This document shows positions 48,531 through 60,235 of a stretch of DNA of 64,000 bases, piece by piece (within the stretch, counting starts at the first letter, position 1; every line of letters begins with the position of its first letter). Below the pieces are notes generated by a model. That model was not told the DNA's origin. It was given only the letters and a program-made list of their open reading frames with translations, and did no database searches. Source of the DNA: Physella acuta (taxonomy: Eukaryota > Mollusca > Gastropoda > Physidae); the NCBI RefSeq assembly GCF_028476545.1, contig NW_026731812.1:62001-126000 (forward strand), written 5' to 3'. Both the position numbers and the translations under genes were made by a program.

Positions 48531-48849
48531 AGCTAGCGCCAAACCCCCCATCACTCCCCTTGTTTACAACACCCTTCATGTTGTGCTGACAGCCCATCTA
48601 CACCACCATGTCAGATCCTCTCCTGCACTATAAATTCCAGACTAAATTGGAACCGTACTACTTGTTTCATTTTGTTTCGTTCCTTAGAATCTCCCCATCA
48701 AATTTACGTCTAATTTTTAATTTACTCTTACAAAGCTTTCAACGCCATCGCGTATTCATTGAATTTAAATTATTGATGGAAATCCGCAATGATGGTCAAA
48801 TCGTGTTTTCTCGCTAGATTTGTTTTAATCTGTAGGAAACGTTATTAGG
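48531..48849. other. Unassigned sequence
   Basis: No recognisable domain in the 69-residue frame here. Confidence 0.4.
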
Positions 48850-49270
48850 AGCTTAAGAAATAGTAGGCTATTGGGAAAGTTGACTTAGGAGCAATCGGCC
48901 TTTCTGAAAGTTGTCTTTGGAGACATTGTTGTTTAGGAAATAAGTTTTTAATTATTCGTCCTTAAGTAAAATTGACTTTCGCTGAAAAACAGCCTTTTGG
49001 AAAGAAGACTTTCGTTCCATCGGCCTTTCATTTAGTTGATTTTCGAATAATCAGCCATTTGGAAAGTTGCATTCGGAGCAGTCGGCCTTTCGAGCAATCG
49101 GCCATTAGGAAAGTTGCTCGTTGAGCAATCTCCCTTTCGTATAATCGGATTTTGAACAATCGGCCTTTAGAAAAGTTGCCTTTTGAGCAATCGGCATTTC
49201 GAATAGTTGGCTTTTACAGCAATCGGCCTTTTGATTAGTTGCTTTTGAGCAATCGGCCTTCCGGAAATTT
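48850..49270. repeat. Degenerate 30-33-bp GAGCAATCGGCCTTTCG repeat
   Basis: About 14 copies of AATCGGCCTTTNGNAAAGTTG, widely diverged. Confidence 0.8.
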
Positions 49271-50085
49271 AACAATCGAGCACTCAAATGTTTTGAATAG
49301 CAGTTGTCTAATAGTCTGCATTAACTTATTTTATCCTTAAATCAAAAAAATTGGAACATTATTGTGCGAAAAGTATTTCTATTTCATTTGTATTATTCGT
49401 TTAATACTCTGCATATTCATATAAGTTTATCCTTAAATCAGCAAAACTTAGAAAATTTTGTGCGAGACTTATTTATAGTTCATCGACGATATTGATTGAT
49501 TTTAAATGGACTGGAGACTTAATTTTTTAAACTTAATTATTAGAAATGATGCTGTAATCTTAATTGGCCACTAGCAATCAATAGTGTCACCAAATGTGAC
49601 ACCTTATGTGTGAGACAATTTTTAAAATCGTAAATCAAGGATTGGAAACGCATGTGGGCCTTTTGACGTGTCGGCATTTGCCACTATCGGCGTTTTATCC
49701 GAATCTCAACGTATTTTTATTTTGTAAATGCTAGTCTATTCCCCCTCCACTATACTGCTAGGCGGCCCCATGTGTAATGGGCACAAAATAAAAAGATGAT
49801 GACCGAACCCTTATAGAAATAAATTACACTCTTAACATACCGCTATAGAAATGTTTCGCACCCGACCATGTAGCTGCCCTTAGGTTCATAAATATCTCGC
49901 GACTTGTCATGACGTGTTGTGCACAAACGAGTGATGACGTCGCCCAGCACGTGCAAGCCTTCACACGTGCGTCTCAAGCAATCATCAAATTACGCAACGG
50001 CTCAGTCAGACCGGATGTGACGCTACTTGTCTAAGTGCCGGCAAGTGGACTTGATGCTTTTTTTTTGCGGTTCCGGTTGCGACAG
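49271..50085. other. Unassigned, partly unique sequence
   Basis: 49860-50040 is GC-richer and non-repetitive (TGATGACGTCGCCCAGCACG, CACACGTGCGTC). A regulatory element is possible, but nothing specific is shown. Confidence 0.35.
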
Positions 50086-50435
50086 CTATGTGCCGGCTAG
50101 TGCAAATACTTTTTATTTTTGCCGGCTAGTTCAGATACCGTTATATTTGCCGATTAGTGCAGATATTTTTATGTTTGCCGGCTAGTGCAGATACATTTAT
50201 GTTTGCCGGCTAGTGCAGATACTTTTTATGTTTACCGGTTAGTGCAGATACTGTTTTGTTTTCCGGCTAGTGCAGATACTGTTATGTTTTCCGGCTAGTG
50301 CAGATACTGTTATGCTTTCCGGCTAGTGCAGATACTTTTATGTTTGCCGCTTAGTGGAGATTCTGTTATGTTTGCCGGATAGTGCATATAATGTTTTGTT
50401 TGCCGGCTAGTGCAGTTAATGTTGTGTGTGCCGGC
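50086..50435. repeat. 28-bp minisatellite
   Basis: About 12 copies of CCGGCTAGTGCAGATACTGT plus TATGTTTG. Confidence 0.95.
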
Positions 50436-50784
50436 ATGTACAGATTTCTTCATGAGCTGTTTCAGTTATGTTCCCCAAAGCCAGTTAATCGGAATTTACT
50501 GCGGCGAGGCCTGCCTGGCTATTGGGAGTTCTCTCCTGAGCCGGTAATGTCCGTGTCACGGAAGTTCACATACTGTATGCCGGCTAGTTTATTCCGGCTG
50601 CTACTATTAACATTTCAAAACCAACCGGAAAATGTACAACTATTACTCGTACCGTTGTAACCGTATTTCAGTGTGTGGTTTTTTTTGGCTGAAAAATTAC
50701 GTTATACATTACTAAAAACGATTCATGTGGAAACCAACTTAACTCACAAAAAACCAGCCATCCAACCCAACCACACCTACAGAT
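50436..50784. other. Unassigned sequence
   Basis: The 92-residue frame spanning the array edge and this stretch has no recognisable domain. Confidence 0.4.
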
Positions 50785-50902
50785 ACACACACACACATAT
50801 ATACACACGCATTCTCAGATGCTCACACACACTCACACATACACACACTCACAGATACACTCACAGACACACACACACTTACACACATACAGATTTACAC
50901 AC
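50785..50902. repeat. CA microsatellite
   Basis: ACACACACA with ATAC, CTCAC and GATAC interruptions. Confidence 0.92.
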
Positions 50903-51064
50903 GTCATAAACTTCAAAAGAGATGTTGTTTTTCACAGGTGAAAATGTGTTCTTTGCCAAAGTCAGTTTTTTTAGGCTGAATGATCGGAGATGCACTTAGA
51001 ATTTAAATGTGCAAACTTTAGGCATAACTTGAGTGCAGTTTCCAAAAACTATCCAGTTGTATAC

Positions 51065-53005
51065 TAGTAGGCAAGAGGTGGTGTGCTAGTAGGCAAGAGG
51101 TGGTGTGCTAGTAGGCAAGAGGTGGTGTGCTAGTAGGCAAGAGGTGGTGTGCTAGTAGGCAAGAGGTGGTGTGCTAGTAGGCAAGAGGTGGTGTGCTAGT
51201 AGGCAAGAAGTGGTGTGCTAGTAGGCAAGAGGTGGTGTGCTAGTAGGCAAAAGGCAATTTGCTAGTAGGCAAGAGGCAATGTGCTAGGAAGCAAGAGGTG
51301 GTGTGCTAGTAGGCAAGAGGCAATTTGCTAGTAGGCAAGAGGCAATGTGCTAGTAGGCAAGACGTGGTGTGCTAGTAGGCAAAAGGCAATGTGCTAGTAG
51401 GCAAGAGGTGGTGCGCTAGTAGGCAAGAGGTGGTGCGCTAGTAGGAAAGAGGTGGTGCGCTAGTAGGCAAGAGGTGGTGCGCTTGTAGGCAAGAGGTGGT
51501 GTGCTAGTAGGCAAGAGGTGGTGTGCTAGTAGGCAAGAGGTGGTGGGCTAATAGGCAAGAGGTGGTGCGCTAGTAGGCAAGAGGTGGTGCGCTAGTAGGC
51601 AAGAGGTGGTGCGCTAGTAGGCAAGAGGTGGTGCGCTAGTAGGAAAGAGGTGGTGCGCTAGTAGGCAAGAGGTGGTGCGCTAGTAGGCAAGAGGTGGTGT
51701 GCTAGTAGGCAAGAGGTGGTGTGCTAGTAGGCAAGAGGTGGTGGGCTAATAGGCAAGAGGTGGTGCGCTAGTAGGCAAGAGGTGGTGCGCTAGTAGGAAA
51801 GAGGTGGTGCGCTAGTAGGCAAGAGGTGGTGCGCTAGTAGGCAAGAGGTGGTGTGCTAGTAGGCAAGAGGCAGTGTACTAGTAGGCAAGAGGTGGTGCGC
51901 TAGTAGGCAAGAGTTGGTGTGCTAGTAGGCAAGAGGCAATGTACTAGTAGGAAAGAGGTGGTGCGCTAGTAGGCAAGAGGTGGTGCGCTAGTAGGCAAGA
52001 GGTGGTGTGCTAGTAGGCAAGAGGCAGTGCGCTAGTAGGCAAGAGGTGGTGTGTTAGTAGGCAAGAGGTGGTGTGCTAGTAGGCAAGAGGCAGTGTGCTA
52101 GTAGGCAAGAGGCGGTGTGCTAGTAGGCAAGAGGTGGTGCGCTAGTAGGCAAGAGGTGGTGCGCTAGTAGGCAAGAGGTGGTGGGCTTATAGGCAAGAGG
52201 TGGTGCGCTAGTAGGCAAGAGGTGGTGCGCTAGTAGGAAAGAGGTGGTGGGCTAATAGGCAAGAGGTGGTGTGCTAGTAGGCAAGAGGTGGTGTGCTAGT
52301 AGGCAAGAGGTGGTGTGCTAGTAGGCAAGAGGTGGTGCGCTAGTAGGCAAGAGTAGTATGCTAGTAGGCAAGAGGTGGTTTGCTGGTAGGCAAGAGGTGG
52401 TGTGCTAGTAGGCAAGAGGTGGTGTGCTAGTAGGCAAGAGGTGGTGTGCTAGTAGGCAAGAGGTGGTGTGCTAGTAGGCAAGAGGTGGTGTGCTAGTAGG
52501 CAAGAGTAGTATGCTAGTAGGAAAGAGGTGGTGTGCTGGTAGGCAAGAGGTGGTGTGCTAGTAGGCAAGAGGCAGTGTGCTAGTAGGCAAGAAGTTGGTG
52601 TGCTAGTAGGCAAGAGGTGGTATGCTAGTAGGCAAGAGGTAATGTGCTAGTAGGCAAGAGGTGGTGTGCTAGTAGGCAAGAAACAATGTGCTAGTAGGCA
52701 AGAGGTGGTATGCTAGTAGGCAAGAGGTGGTGTGCTAGTAGGCAAGAGGTGGTGTGCTAGTAGGCAAGAGTAGTGTGCTAGTAGGCAAGAGGTGGTGTGC
52801 TAGTAGGCAAGAGGCGGTGTGCTAGTAGGCAAGAGGTGGTGTGCTAGTAGGCAAGAGGTGGTGTGCTAGTAGGCAAGAGTAGTGTGCTAGTAGGCAAGAG
52901 GGGTGTGCTAGTAGGCAAGAGGTGGTGTGCTAGTAGGCAAGAGGCGGTGTGCTAGTAGGCAAGAGGCAATGTATTAGTAGGCAAGAGGCAATGCGCTCAT
53001 AGGCA
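51065..53005. repeat. 22-bp minisatellite, about 88 copies
   Basis: Unit GTGCTAGTAGGCAAGAGGTG with a variable GT/GC pair. Variants TGCGC, TGGGC, AGGAAAGAGG and GGCAATGTG are non-randomly placed. The series TGCGC, AGGAAAG, TGCGC, TGTGC, TGTGC, TGGGC-TAATAGG recurs around 51420, 51630 and 51775, so blocks of several units have been duplicated together. Largest array in the window. Confidence 0.98.
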
Positions 53006-53204
53006 AGACGCATTATCTAAATGAGTGAGGGATGAATGGGACAGCTGATAGGTACTTTATGGTAACATAATAGGTAAGCGGGGTGAGTGATGGTTATAGA
53101 ATAATTAAGCGGGGTGGATTAAGGTTAACATAATAGGTAAGATGAGTTATTTATGGTGACAGAATAGGAAAGGGCTTGAGAATAACTCCAGAATTTATAA
53201 ATGT
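53006..53204. repeat. Loose GGTAACATAATAGGTAAGCGGGG repeat
   Basis: Three diverged copies. Confidence 0.55.
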
Positions 53205-53460
53205 GTGTGTGAGCAATGTATTGTGTAGGTGAGTGACGTTAACCGAGTATGTAAGTGTGTGAGTGAGTGATGTTAACCGAGTATGCAATTGTGTAAGTGA
53301 GTGACGTTAACCGAGTATGTAATTGTGTAGGTGAGTGACGTTAACCGAGTATGTAAGTGTGTGAGTGGGTGATGTTAACTTAGTATGTAAGTGTGTAAGT
53401 GCGTGATATTAACAGAGTATGCAAGTGTGTGGGTAAGCGATGGTAACTGAATAGGTATGT
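53205..53460. repeat. 34-bp minisatellite
   Basis: GTGAGTGACGTTAACCGAGT plus ATGTAAGTGTGTAA, about seven copies (AACCGAG at 53241 and 53275). Confidence 0.92.
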
Positions 53461-54064
53461 AGCGGAGTAAAGGTAACTGAAAAGGTAAAAAGTAGAATAA
53501 ACACAACAACAACAGCATATTGAAGTAAACATATAGACCCATGCTTGCTTTACAAAAAAATGATCTCATGCTGAATACATATTTAAATATATTTACAGAG
53601 TTTAACTATTGTCATAATTGTATGCTTTGTAACTTCTAAGATGCTGAATGAATGAAATTTATTAATATTCTGTTTACCTCTAAAGTTTAACTATTTCTGA
53701 CTTTCTAGTTCAAATCACAACACATTGTAAACATTTCACCCCCCCCCCCCCTCACATCCCCCCTCCCCACGCCCCCACGGTACCATTTCACACCTCTGAC
53801 CGGCTTCCTCTGTGAACTTCCGGTCACAGTTCCGGTTAATTCCAGCTGACCAGCCGGACGCTGGCCAGTGCCAGAATTAACTCTCATAACGTCGGCTGCT
53901 AATCTGGCTCCGTGCTGCTGTCGTTCAGATTGTTGTGGCCCTTGGTATTGATATTCCCGGGAGCGAGGGAGGGATGAGCGTCTACGAATTGGGATACAGT
54001 GGGGGGGGGGGGGAGAGTGTGTTGGGTGGGGGTGGTAGATACTTGATGAAATTATCTTTAATTA
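53461..54064. other. Unassigned sequence
   Basis: C run at about 53739-53750 and G run at 54001-54013. Between them, 53780-53960 is GC-richer with two ACTTCCGGTCACAGTTCCGG-like words. No gene. Confidence 0.4.
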
Positions 54065-54378
54065 AATACTGTCTTTCTGCTGTTTCATTGGCCCATAATA
54101 TTGCATAATTTTGTTCTTTCAATGATCAATAATATTACAGAATTTTTCTGTTTTATTGAACCATAATATTACATAATCCTATTCATTCATTGACCCATAA
54201 TATTGCATAATCTAGTTCTTTTATTGATCCATAATATTGCATAATCTTGTTCTTTCATTGACCTTCAATATTACAGAATCTTGCTGTTTTATTGGCCTAT
54301 AATATTACAGAATCTTGCTCTTTCATTGTTTCATAGACCCATAATATTACACAATCTCGCTGTTTCATTAAAACATAA
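54065..54378. repeat. 34-bp minisatellite
   Basis: About eight copies of TTGACCCATAATATTGCATA plus ATCTTGTTCTTTCA. Confidence 0.92.
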
Positions 54379-54419
54379 TAATAAAAAATGACCTTCAAAT
54401 TGAAGTGACCCATACTAAA

Positions 54420-55112
54420 ATGAAGCAACCCTCTGTTATATTAAACCACGACGAAACAGCGACTTCTCTGTTGTATTAAACCACGACGAAACAGCGCCGT
54501 CTCTTTTGTATTTAACCACGACGAAACAGCGACTTCTCTGTTGTATTAAACCACGACGAAACAGCGACTTCTCTGTTGTATTAAACCACGACGAAAAAGC
54601 GACTTCCCTGTTGTATTAAACCACGACGAAAAAGCGACTTCTCTGTTGTATTAAACCACGACGAAACAGCGACTTCTCTGTTGTATTAAACCACGACGAA
54701 AAAGCGACTTCTCTGTTATATTAAACCACGACGAAACAGCGACTTCTCTGTTGTATTAAACCACGACGCAACAGCGACTTCTCTGTTGTATTAAACCACG
54801 ACGAAACAGCGACTTCTCTGTTGTATTAAACCTTACGAAACAAAGACTTCTCTGTCGTATTAAACCAGGACGAAACATCGCCGTCTCTGTTGTATTAAAC
54901 CACGACGAAACAGCGACTTCTCTGTCGTATTAAACCACGACGAAACAGCGTCTTCTCTGTCGTGTCGTATTAAACCACGACGAAACAGCGACTTCTCTGT
55001 TGTATTAAACCACAACGAAACAGCGTCTTCTCTGTTGTATTTAACCACGACGAAACAACGACTTCTCTGTTGTATTAAACCAGGACGAAACAGCGTCTTC
55101 TCTCTTATGATT
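54420..55112. repeat. 35-bp minisatellite, about 19 copies
   Basis: CTCTGTTGTATTAAACCACG plus ACGAAACAGCGACTT. Copy variants (AAAAAGC, GTCTTC, GCCGTC) are scattered. Confidence 0.97.
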
Positions 55113-55379
55113 GATACGAGTGACCTTCCATATGAAACATCCTCTTAGCCCCGACGGCGAAAAGCAAGTTGGTCGTTTATTGGATGAGGGATAATAAATC
55201 GGCCGGACTCTTTGGGGGCACTTGTCCGATCGTTTCTGTTGTCATATATTTATTCTGTTTCCATAGCTACTGGCTTGAATATTTTAATACAGGTTTTTTT
55301 TTTCGCTAGAGAATTATTACGTCAAGAAAATAATGAATTAGGAAACGTAGACAAGATTGGTTAAAAATTAAGAACACCT
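55113..55379. other. Unassigned sequence
   Basis: No feature. Confidence 0.4.
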
Positions 55380-55481
55380 TTCATGTAAAAATCACTAACC
55401 TTTCTTGTTACAGTAATTGACCTTTCAATTTTACAGTAATTGACCTTTCATGTTACAGTAATTGACCTTTCAATTTTACAG
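55380..55481. repeat. 25-bp CAGTAATTGACCTTTCA repeat
   Basis: Four copies before the MITE insertion; one partial copy (AATTGACTTTAC) directly after it, with diverged ones to about 55980. Confidence 0.85.
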
Positions 55482-55484
55482 TAA

Positions 55485-55868
55485 GGGGTCATCCATAAAT
55501 GACGTCACGCTTTTTTGGACGATTTTTACCTCCCCCCTCCCCTCCGTCACACGTCGTCACAAAAAGCAAGACACCCCCCTAAAATGACGTCACACCTCAG
55601 CCTACAACCCTCCTCAATTTTTCTAAAATCTTGTCTGAACTCTGTCAAAAAAGGGTATTTTAATCAATTCCTATTACAATTTATTAAAACAGTTATCTAA
55701 AACGCGAAATAACGTCTAAAATTCGTTTTCTAACATTGCTTTTTTATAATGCAAAAGAGTGACTTCGCACCACCTGACCCCTCCCCCCTCCCCTCATCAC
55801 ACACCGTCACAAAATCACGGACCACCCCCCCTCCCCCTACGAGTGTGACGTCATTTTTGGACGACCCC
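55485..55868. mobile_element. Harbinger-like MITE with TAA target duplication
   Basis: Ends GGGGTCATCCATAAATGACG and GTGTGACGTCATTTTTGGAC then GACCCC are inverted copies. TAA stands at 55482-55484 and 55869-55871. The intact neighbouring repeat units read CAGTAATTGACC, which is the sequence before insertion, so the 3-bp duplication is directly visible. A 3-bp TAA duplication is typical of PIF/Harbinger and ISL2EU elements. Non-coding. Confidence 0.85.
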
Positions 55869-55871
55869 TAA

Positions 55872-56596
55872 TTGACTTTACTTATAAACGTCTTTGACGT
55901 TTTATATTACCGCAATTGACCTGTTCATGCTAAAGTATTTTACCTTTCATGTTATGGCCGTTGACCTGTTGTGGAATACCCTTTACTGCAGCATATTTTG
56001 AAAAAATTCTCTCCATTTCCATAGGAAGCTAGCATTGAAAAAAATTACATTTCGTTTATAAATTAAAAATATTTTTATAAAATATTTTATAGTGTCAATT
56101 TAATTTTTGAAGGTTTTGGCCCTTTACTTTAGTGCAGCCATCACAACCTTAAAACATATGGTCAACGTATTCCTACACTGATAAGCATCGAGAAACGCCC
56201 TGGTTAGGTGCCCCGGGCATTGCATGAAACTTGAATACATCAAAGATGAAAAAAAAAAGATATTACGCCTGGCTTTCTGCCAAAAAACCTCGACTCCAAA
56301 TAAAACATGCTGGATTTATTTCTCTCTCAAAAATACATGTCGTAGTTAGGAAGTAATTTATCTAAGGATGCAGTTGGCATTGTCTCCCTCTAATTTAGGA
56401 TCACGTTTGAGTTTTCTCCCCTTTCTATAATCTACACTGAGCCTGACCCTAACTCGGCATTGAGATATTGAGTTGAGGGTTTTGTTGATGGTTTCTTGAT
56501 GCTCGTTCGCAATGACGTCACACCATCAAGTTGTCCATTAGAATCATAGTGACCGTGTCTTATTACTTCTGCTTTACATTGTCATCATGTCCAAAC
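55872..56596. other. Unassigned sequence
   Basis: No feature beyond decayed 25-bp units at the left. Confidence 0.4.
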
Positions 56597-56798
56597 CAGA
56601 GGCGTAGCGATGGGGGGGGGGGGGCAGGCGGGGGGGGGGGGACATATGTCCCCGGGAGCCGACCGTAGGGGCGCCACAATGGGTTGGAAAAAGTAATCGA
56701 AAGTTTGAGGTGGGGGTGCAACAAATCAAAAGTTTGAGCAGGGGGGGGTGCAAATTGAAAGTTTGTCCCCGGGCGCGGGAAGGGTCGTTACGCCTCTG
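56597..56798. mobile_element. hAT-like MITE, family A
   Basis: CAGAGGCGTAGCGATGGGG to AAGGGTCGTTACGCCTCTG, with G tracts and three AATNGAAAGTTTGAG-type words. Target duplication not clear. Confidence 0.8.
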
Positions 56799-57029
56799 TG
56801 TCCGACTTAACGAATATAACCTAGTCCAACAGATTAATCACCACGTTATGTACTGAATACCCTTACTAAACATTTATAAGCGACGCACACTTTTCTGTAT
56901 AGGTGTCTGAATAATGGTGCCTTATTATATATTGAATTCAAGTCTTGTGGTAAATTGAAAAAACAGAGAATGTAGGTCTTCGTTGTCTTGTGCGGCGTGG
57001 TAACATCAAAGGCATCGGATCTGAGAACA
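56799..57029. other. Unassigned sequence
   Basis: No feature. Confidence 0.4.
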
Positions 57030-57072
57030 AAGTGTCGGCTTTTTCATAATGGAGCAGTAGGATAGGTTTGTC
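57030..57072. repeat. Left copy of a 42-bp direct repeat around the split MITE
   Basis: GTGTCGGCTTTTTCATAATG plus GAGCAGTAGGATAGGTTTGTC recurs at 58739-58781 with two or three differences. Confidence 0.88.
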
Positions 57073-57149
57073 CAGTGGCGTAGCGAGGTCAGGTGTCACC
57101 CGGTGCGGCACTTAATGGTGTCACCCCCCCCCCCCCCTTAAATTTTTCT

Positions 57150-57221
57150 ATAAATATATATACATATATAAATATATATATATACATATATAAATATATA
57201 CATATATAAATATATATACAT

Positions 57222-57252
<31 letters not shown>

Positions 57253-57265
57253 TAAATATATACAT

Positions 57266-57336
<71 letters not shown>
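57150..57336. repeat. Compound AT microsatellite
   Basis: ATATATACATATATAAAT words ending in a pure TA run. Confidence 0.95.
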
Positions 57337-57340
<4 letters not shown>

Positions 57341-58074
57341 ACTAGGGGAAGTTACCAAGAGACATAACGTGTTACAGTCTGACGTCACAGTGCAGGTGTT
57401 GGCTGATGCCAAGGCGTAATATCTCGGGAAGCGATACGAAAGACGGTCTGTCAACTTTGATGTGACAGGATGCAGGTGGCTTATTAAAATCGGACTGTAC
57501 GACAGAAGCGGCGTAATTAACAGTCTGATGTAACGATTAGAATCGATTACAATTACGATTATGATAGGACCGAATATGAGTACGATTATGAAGGGGATAT
57601 AAGGAAGGCGACGGCTGAGCTCGAGGTCTCAGAAGGTCTCAGAAAGTCGGTCTGTCTCTCAGAAGGTCTGTCAGTCAGTCCGTCAGTCTCTCTCTCTCAG
57701 TGAGTCTGTGTGGCAGTATCCAGTTGGTTATATTGTGTTAAGAAGGACGTTAGACATGTGTATTCAGTTAGATGAAGCCTAGTGAGGACTGTTGGGGGTC
57801 CGTTGATTCAGACTATTATTGTGAAACATCTCTCTTGATTCATTATATTATTGTGAAGCATTCTTTGATTCATGTAATAAAAGGATCAATAATGAACCTG
57901 CATCTTCGAGTATCTATGCTGTGGTCAATGTTGTGTGGAATGAGTGGTTAGACTCGGGAAGGTCACATTTGGCGTTGTCGCCAGGGTAGCCAGAGACTCG
58001 TTACATTTGGCGTTGTCGGCAGGATAGACTCGGGGACTCGTTACATTTGGCTCTGCGAGCAGGATAAGTCTCGT

Positions 58075-58078
<4 letters not shown>
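57337..58078 (+). mobile_element. Solo-LTR-like fossil (LTR retrotransposon)
   Basis: The block begins TGTAAC and ends GTTACA, carries a TATA-like GGATATAAGG near 57596 and AATAAA at 57876, and is bounded by TA runs on both sides. The right 110 bases hold three or four copies of a 33-40-bp unit with TTACATTTGGCGTTGTCGGC, which resembles an LTR end followed by a tRNA primer-binding region (Gypsy-like). No internal genes are present, so it is a fossil. With one LTR only, its age cannot be estimated from LTR divergence. Confidence 0.55.
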
Positions 58079-58134
<56 letters not shown>

Positions 58135-58225
58135 TAAATATATACATATATAAATATATACATATATAAATATATATACATATTTATATACATATACATA
58201 TATATCTTTATATATATATAAGTAT
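58079..58225. repeat. Compound AT microsatellite
   Basis: Mirror of the array left of the LTR-like block; probably one array split by the insertion. Confidence 0.9.
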
Positions 58226-58559
58226 TCACATATTTTTTTAATGTATTTAATTCTACCCCCCCCCCCCCATACATAGATTAAGTTAGTACGATTCTCAACC
58301 AAACAGTTTACTTCAGGCATAGTTGAGGCAACGTTGAGTTAGTGTAACTCCCCCCCCCCCCCCAACTCACTCCCCTCCCCCACGGCGATTGCTTTAAACT
58401 GTTTTAATATAAAATACTAACGATTTTTTCTATCTATAGTCGGTTCTAAATACAGCTTGATGTAGCATGTTTTCTCTATCAATAGCAGGTTTACGTCATG
58501 GTGTCACAACCCCCCCCCCCCCCCCCTCTCCACCCTTGTCAGGATTTGGCAAATTTGCT
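58226..58559. other. C-rich unassigned block inside the split MITE
   Basis: Three C tracts (58255-58268, 58351-58363, 58511-58526). No gene. Confidence 0.4.
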
Positions 58560-58738
58560 CTTAAGGACTATTTAACACTAATTAATCACTTAAGTGGAAT
58601 TATCATTTTTATTTTATAAATTTTGCTTTTTTTTGCCTTGATGTCACCCCCCCTCCCCCTAAATAATGTCACCCAGTGCGCTCCGTACCCCCCCCCCCCC
58701 CCACCTCGCTACGCCTCTGCGTCGGAGATGCGAAAAAC

Positions 58739-58781
58739 ATGTGTCGGTTCTTTCATAATGGAGCAGTAGGATAGGTTTGTC
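58739..58781. repeat. Right copy of the 42-bp direct repeat
   Basis: See 57030-57072. It leads directly into the 104-bp array. Confidence 0.88.
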
Positions 58782-58822
58782 ACTGATATCCGGGCTGGTG
58801 ATATAAGCTCTCAGATTTGGGA

Positions 58823-59238
58823 GCCGTCTGCTGTTGTTTTGTGAATTAAATCGTGATGAAGTGGAAGGGAGCAGGGCAGTCAGCTTTAGACCCGTCTAAG
58901 GAGAATAATTCCTGAAAAGGTTGGGGGCCGTCTGCTGTTGTTTTGTGAATTAAATCGTGATGAAGTGGAAGGGAGCAGGGCAGTCATCTTTAGACCCGTC
59001 CAAGGAGAATAATTCATGAAAAGGTTGGGTACCGTCTGCTGTTGTTTTGTGAATTAAATCGTGATGAAGCAGAAGGGAGCAGGGCAGTCATCTTTAGACC
59101 CGTCCAAGGAGAATAATTCATGAAAAGGTTGGGTACCGTCTGCTGTTGTTTTGTGAATTAAATCGTGATGAAGTGGAAGGGAGCAGGGCAGTCATCTTTA
59201 GACCTGTCTAAGGAGAATAATTCCTGAAAAGGTTGGGG
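58823..59238. repeat. 104-bp tandem repeat, 4 copies
   Basis: CCGTCTGCTGTTGTTTTGTG recurs at 104-bp steps (58823, 58927, 59031, 59135). Copies differ at a few positions only. Confidence 0.95.
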
Positions 59239-59346
59239 GCCGTTGGTTTACATTAAGCTGCTAGTACCGTGACATTAGCAGTAACTCTCGACAGCTTTTC
59301 GCTAGAGGATTCAGGTACGAAGGCGCAACCCCACTGATGCTGTTGG

Positions 59347-59410
59347 CAGAGGCGTAGCGACCACCCCCGACGCCTGTGGACAAACTTTCACTTTGGCCCC
59401 CAAAATAGTA
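59347..59410. mobile_element. Family A MITE, truncated left end
   Basis: CAGAGGCGTAGCGACCACCC, then GTGGACAAACTTTCACTTTG. No right end found. Confidence 0.6.
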
Positions 59411-60235
59411 GTCTATAATTTATTTTCTACTTTTTAGTGCAATAGTACATAAAAGCTTGTTATTAAAACTTTTTGTATGAATTTTTTTTCTCTTTTCTTT
59501 TTGTGGATTGAGTTGATGATGTATGGGCTTATTAGTAGAGCTGAAATAAATTTCGGATTAAAGTGAAAAAATGTAAATAACATGAGCAGTCTGAATGTTA
59601 TGTTGAGTACAGTGAGACACTTCGAATCAAGCTCTCTTCCTTAAGTTTTCAAACAGTTGTTTTAGAGTTTTTTAAAGCGAAAAAATTAAAGCAAAAACGA
59701 GTCTGCAAAATCTGCAATGTTTTTAAAAAATCTTACACTCTTTATTAAGAAGAAAATGTTTTCGAAATATTGTGGTTTTTTTAAATTAAATCATCCCAAA
59801 TTTATAATAAATTTTATATATTTAAATTTTTATTTCAATTCACTTTGATAAGAACCTTTTTTAAAAACAAACTACATATAATGAGTTGTCACTTCTTTAG
59901 TAGTAACAATAATGTATGTCCTAATCAACTTTTAAAACTGTAGGTGTGTTTCTACGGGTTATTTCCCTTAAAAAATATATTTTAATTTACTTACTAAAGG
60001 GAGGTAACTATTGACAAAATTTTCCATTGATAAGTATTTAACAACTATTTTTTTCCTAATATCAAACGAAAGGGTTAGAATTTCACAATGATACGTTATT
60101 TTGTGTTAAGTGTATATTTAAAGAAAAAAAATACAAAAAAAAATACTTATAAAACATGTAACTAACTGCAACTATAACGTGAATTTCAAGACTAATTCAA
60201 TAATGATAATTTTATGTAGTTTTTTTTTTTAGGTT
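59411..60235. other. AT-rich unassigned sequence
   Basis: No feature. Confidence 0.5.

Larger units (their letters stand above)
57073..58719. mobile_element. Family A MITE split by other insertions
   Basis: Left end CAGTGGCGTAGCGAGGTCAG with TGTCACCCGGTGCGGCAC. The right arm (58560-58719) matches the element at 17700 in inverse orientation (AATTAATCACTTAAGTGGAA, TTGATGTCACC, CCTCGCTACGCCTCTG). The two arms would normally lie within about 300 bp. Here they are separated by an AT array, a solo-LTR-like fossil and an unassigned C-rich block. Confidence 0.7.

Noticed and set aside
50382-50660. 92-residue frame as a small gene
   Set aside because: Overlaps the 28-bp array, with no recognisable domain, and starts inside the repeat.
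51065-53005. CRISPR-like look of regularly repeated short units
   Set aside because: Units are directly adjacent without unique spacers, and the context is a eukaryotic intron.
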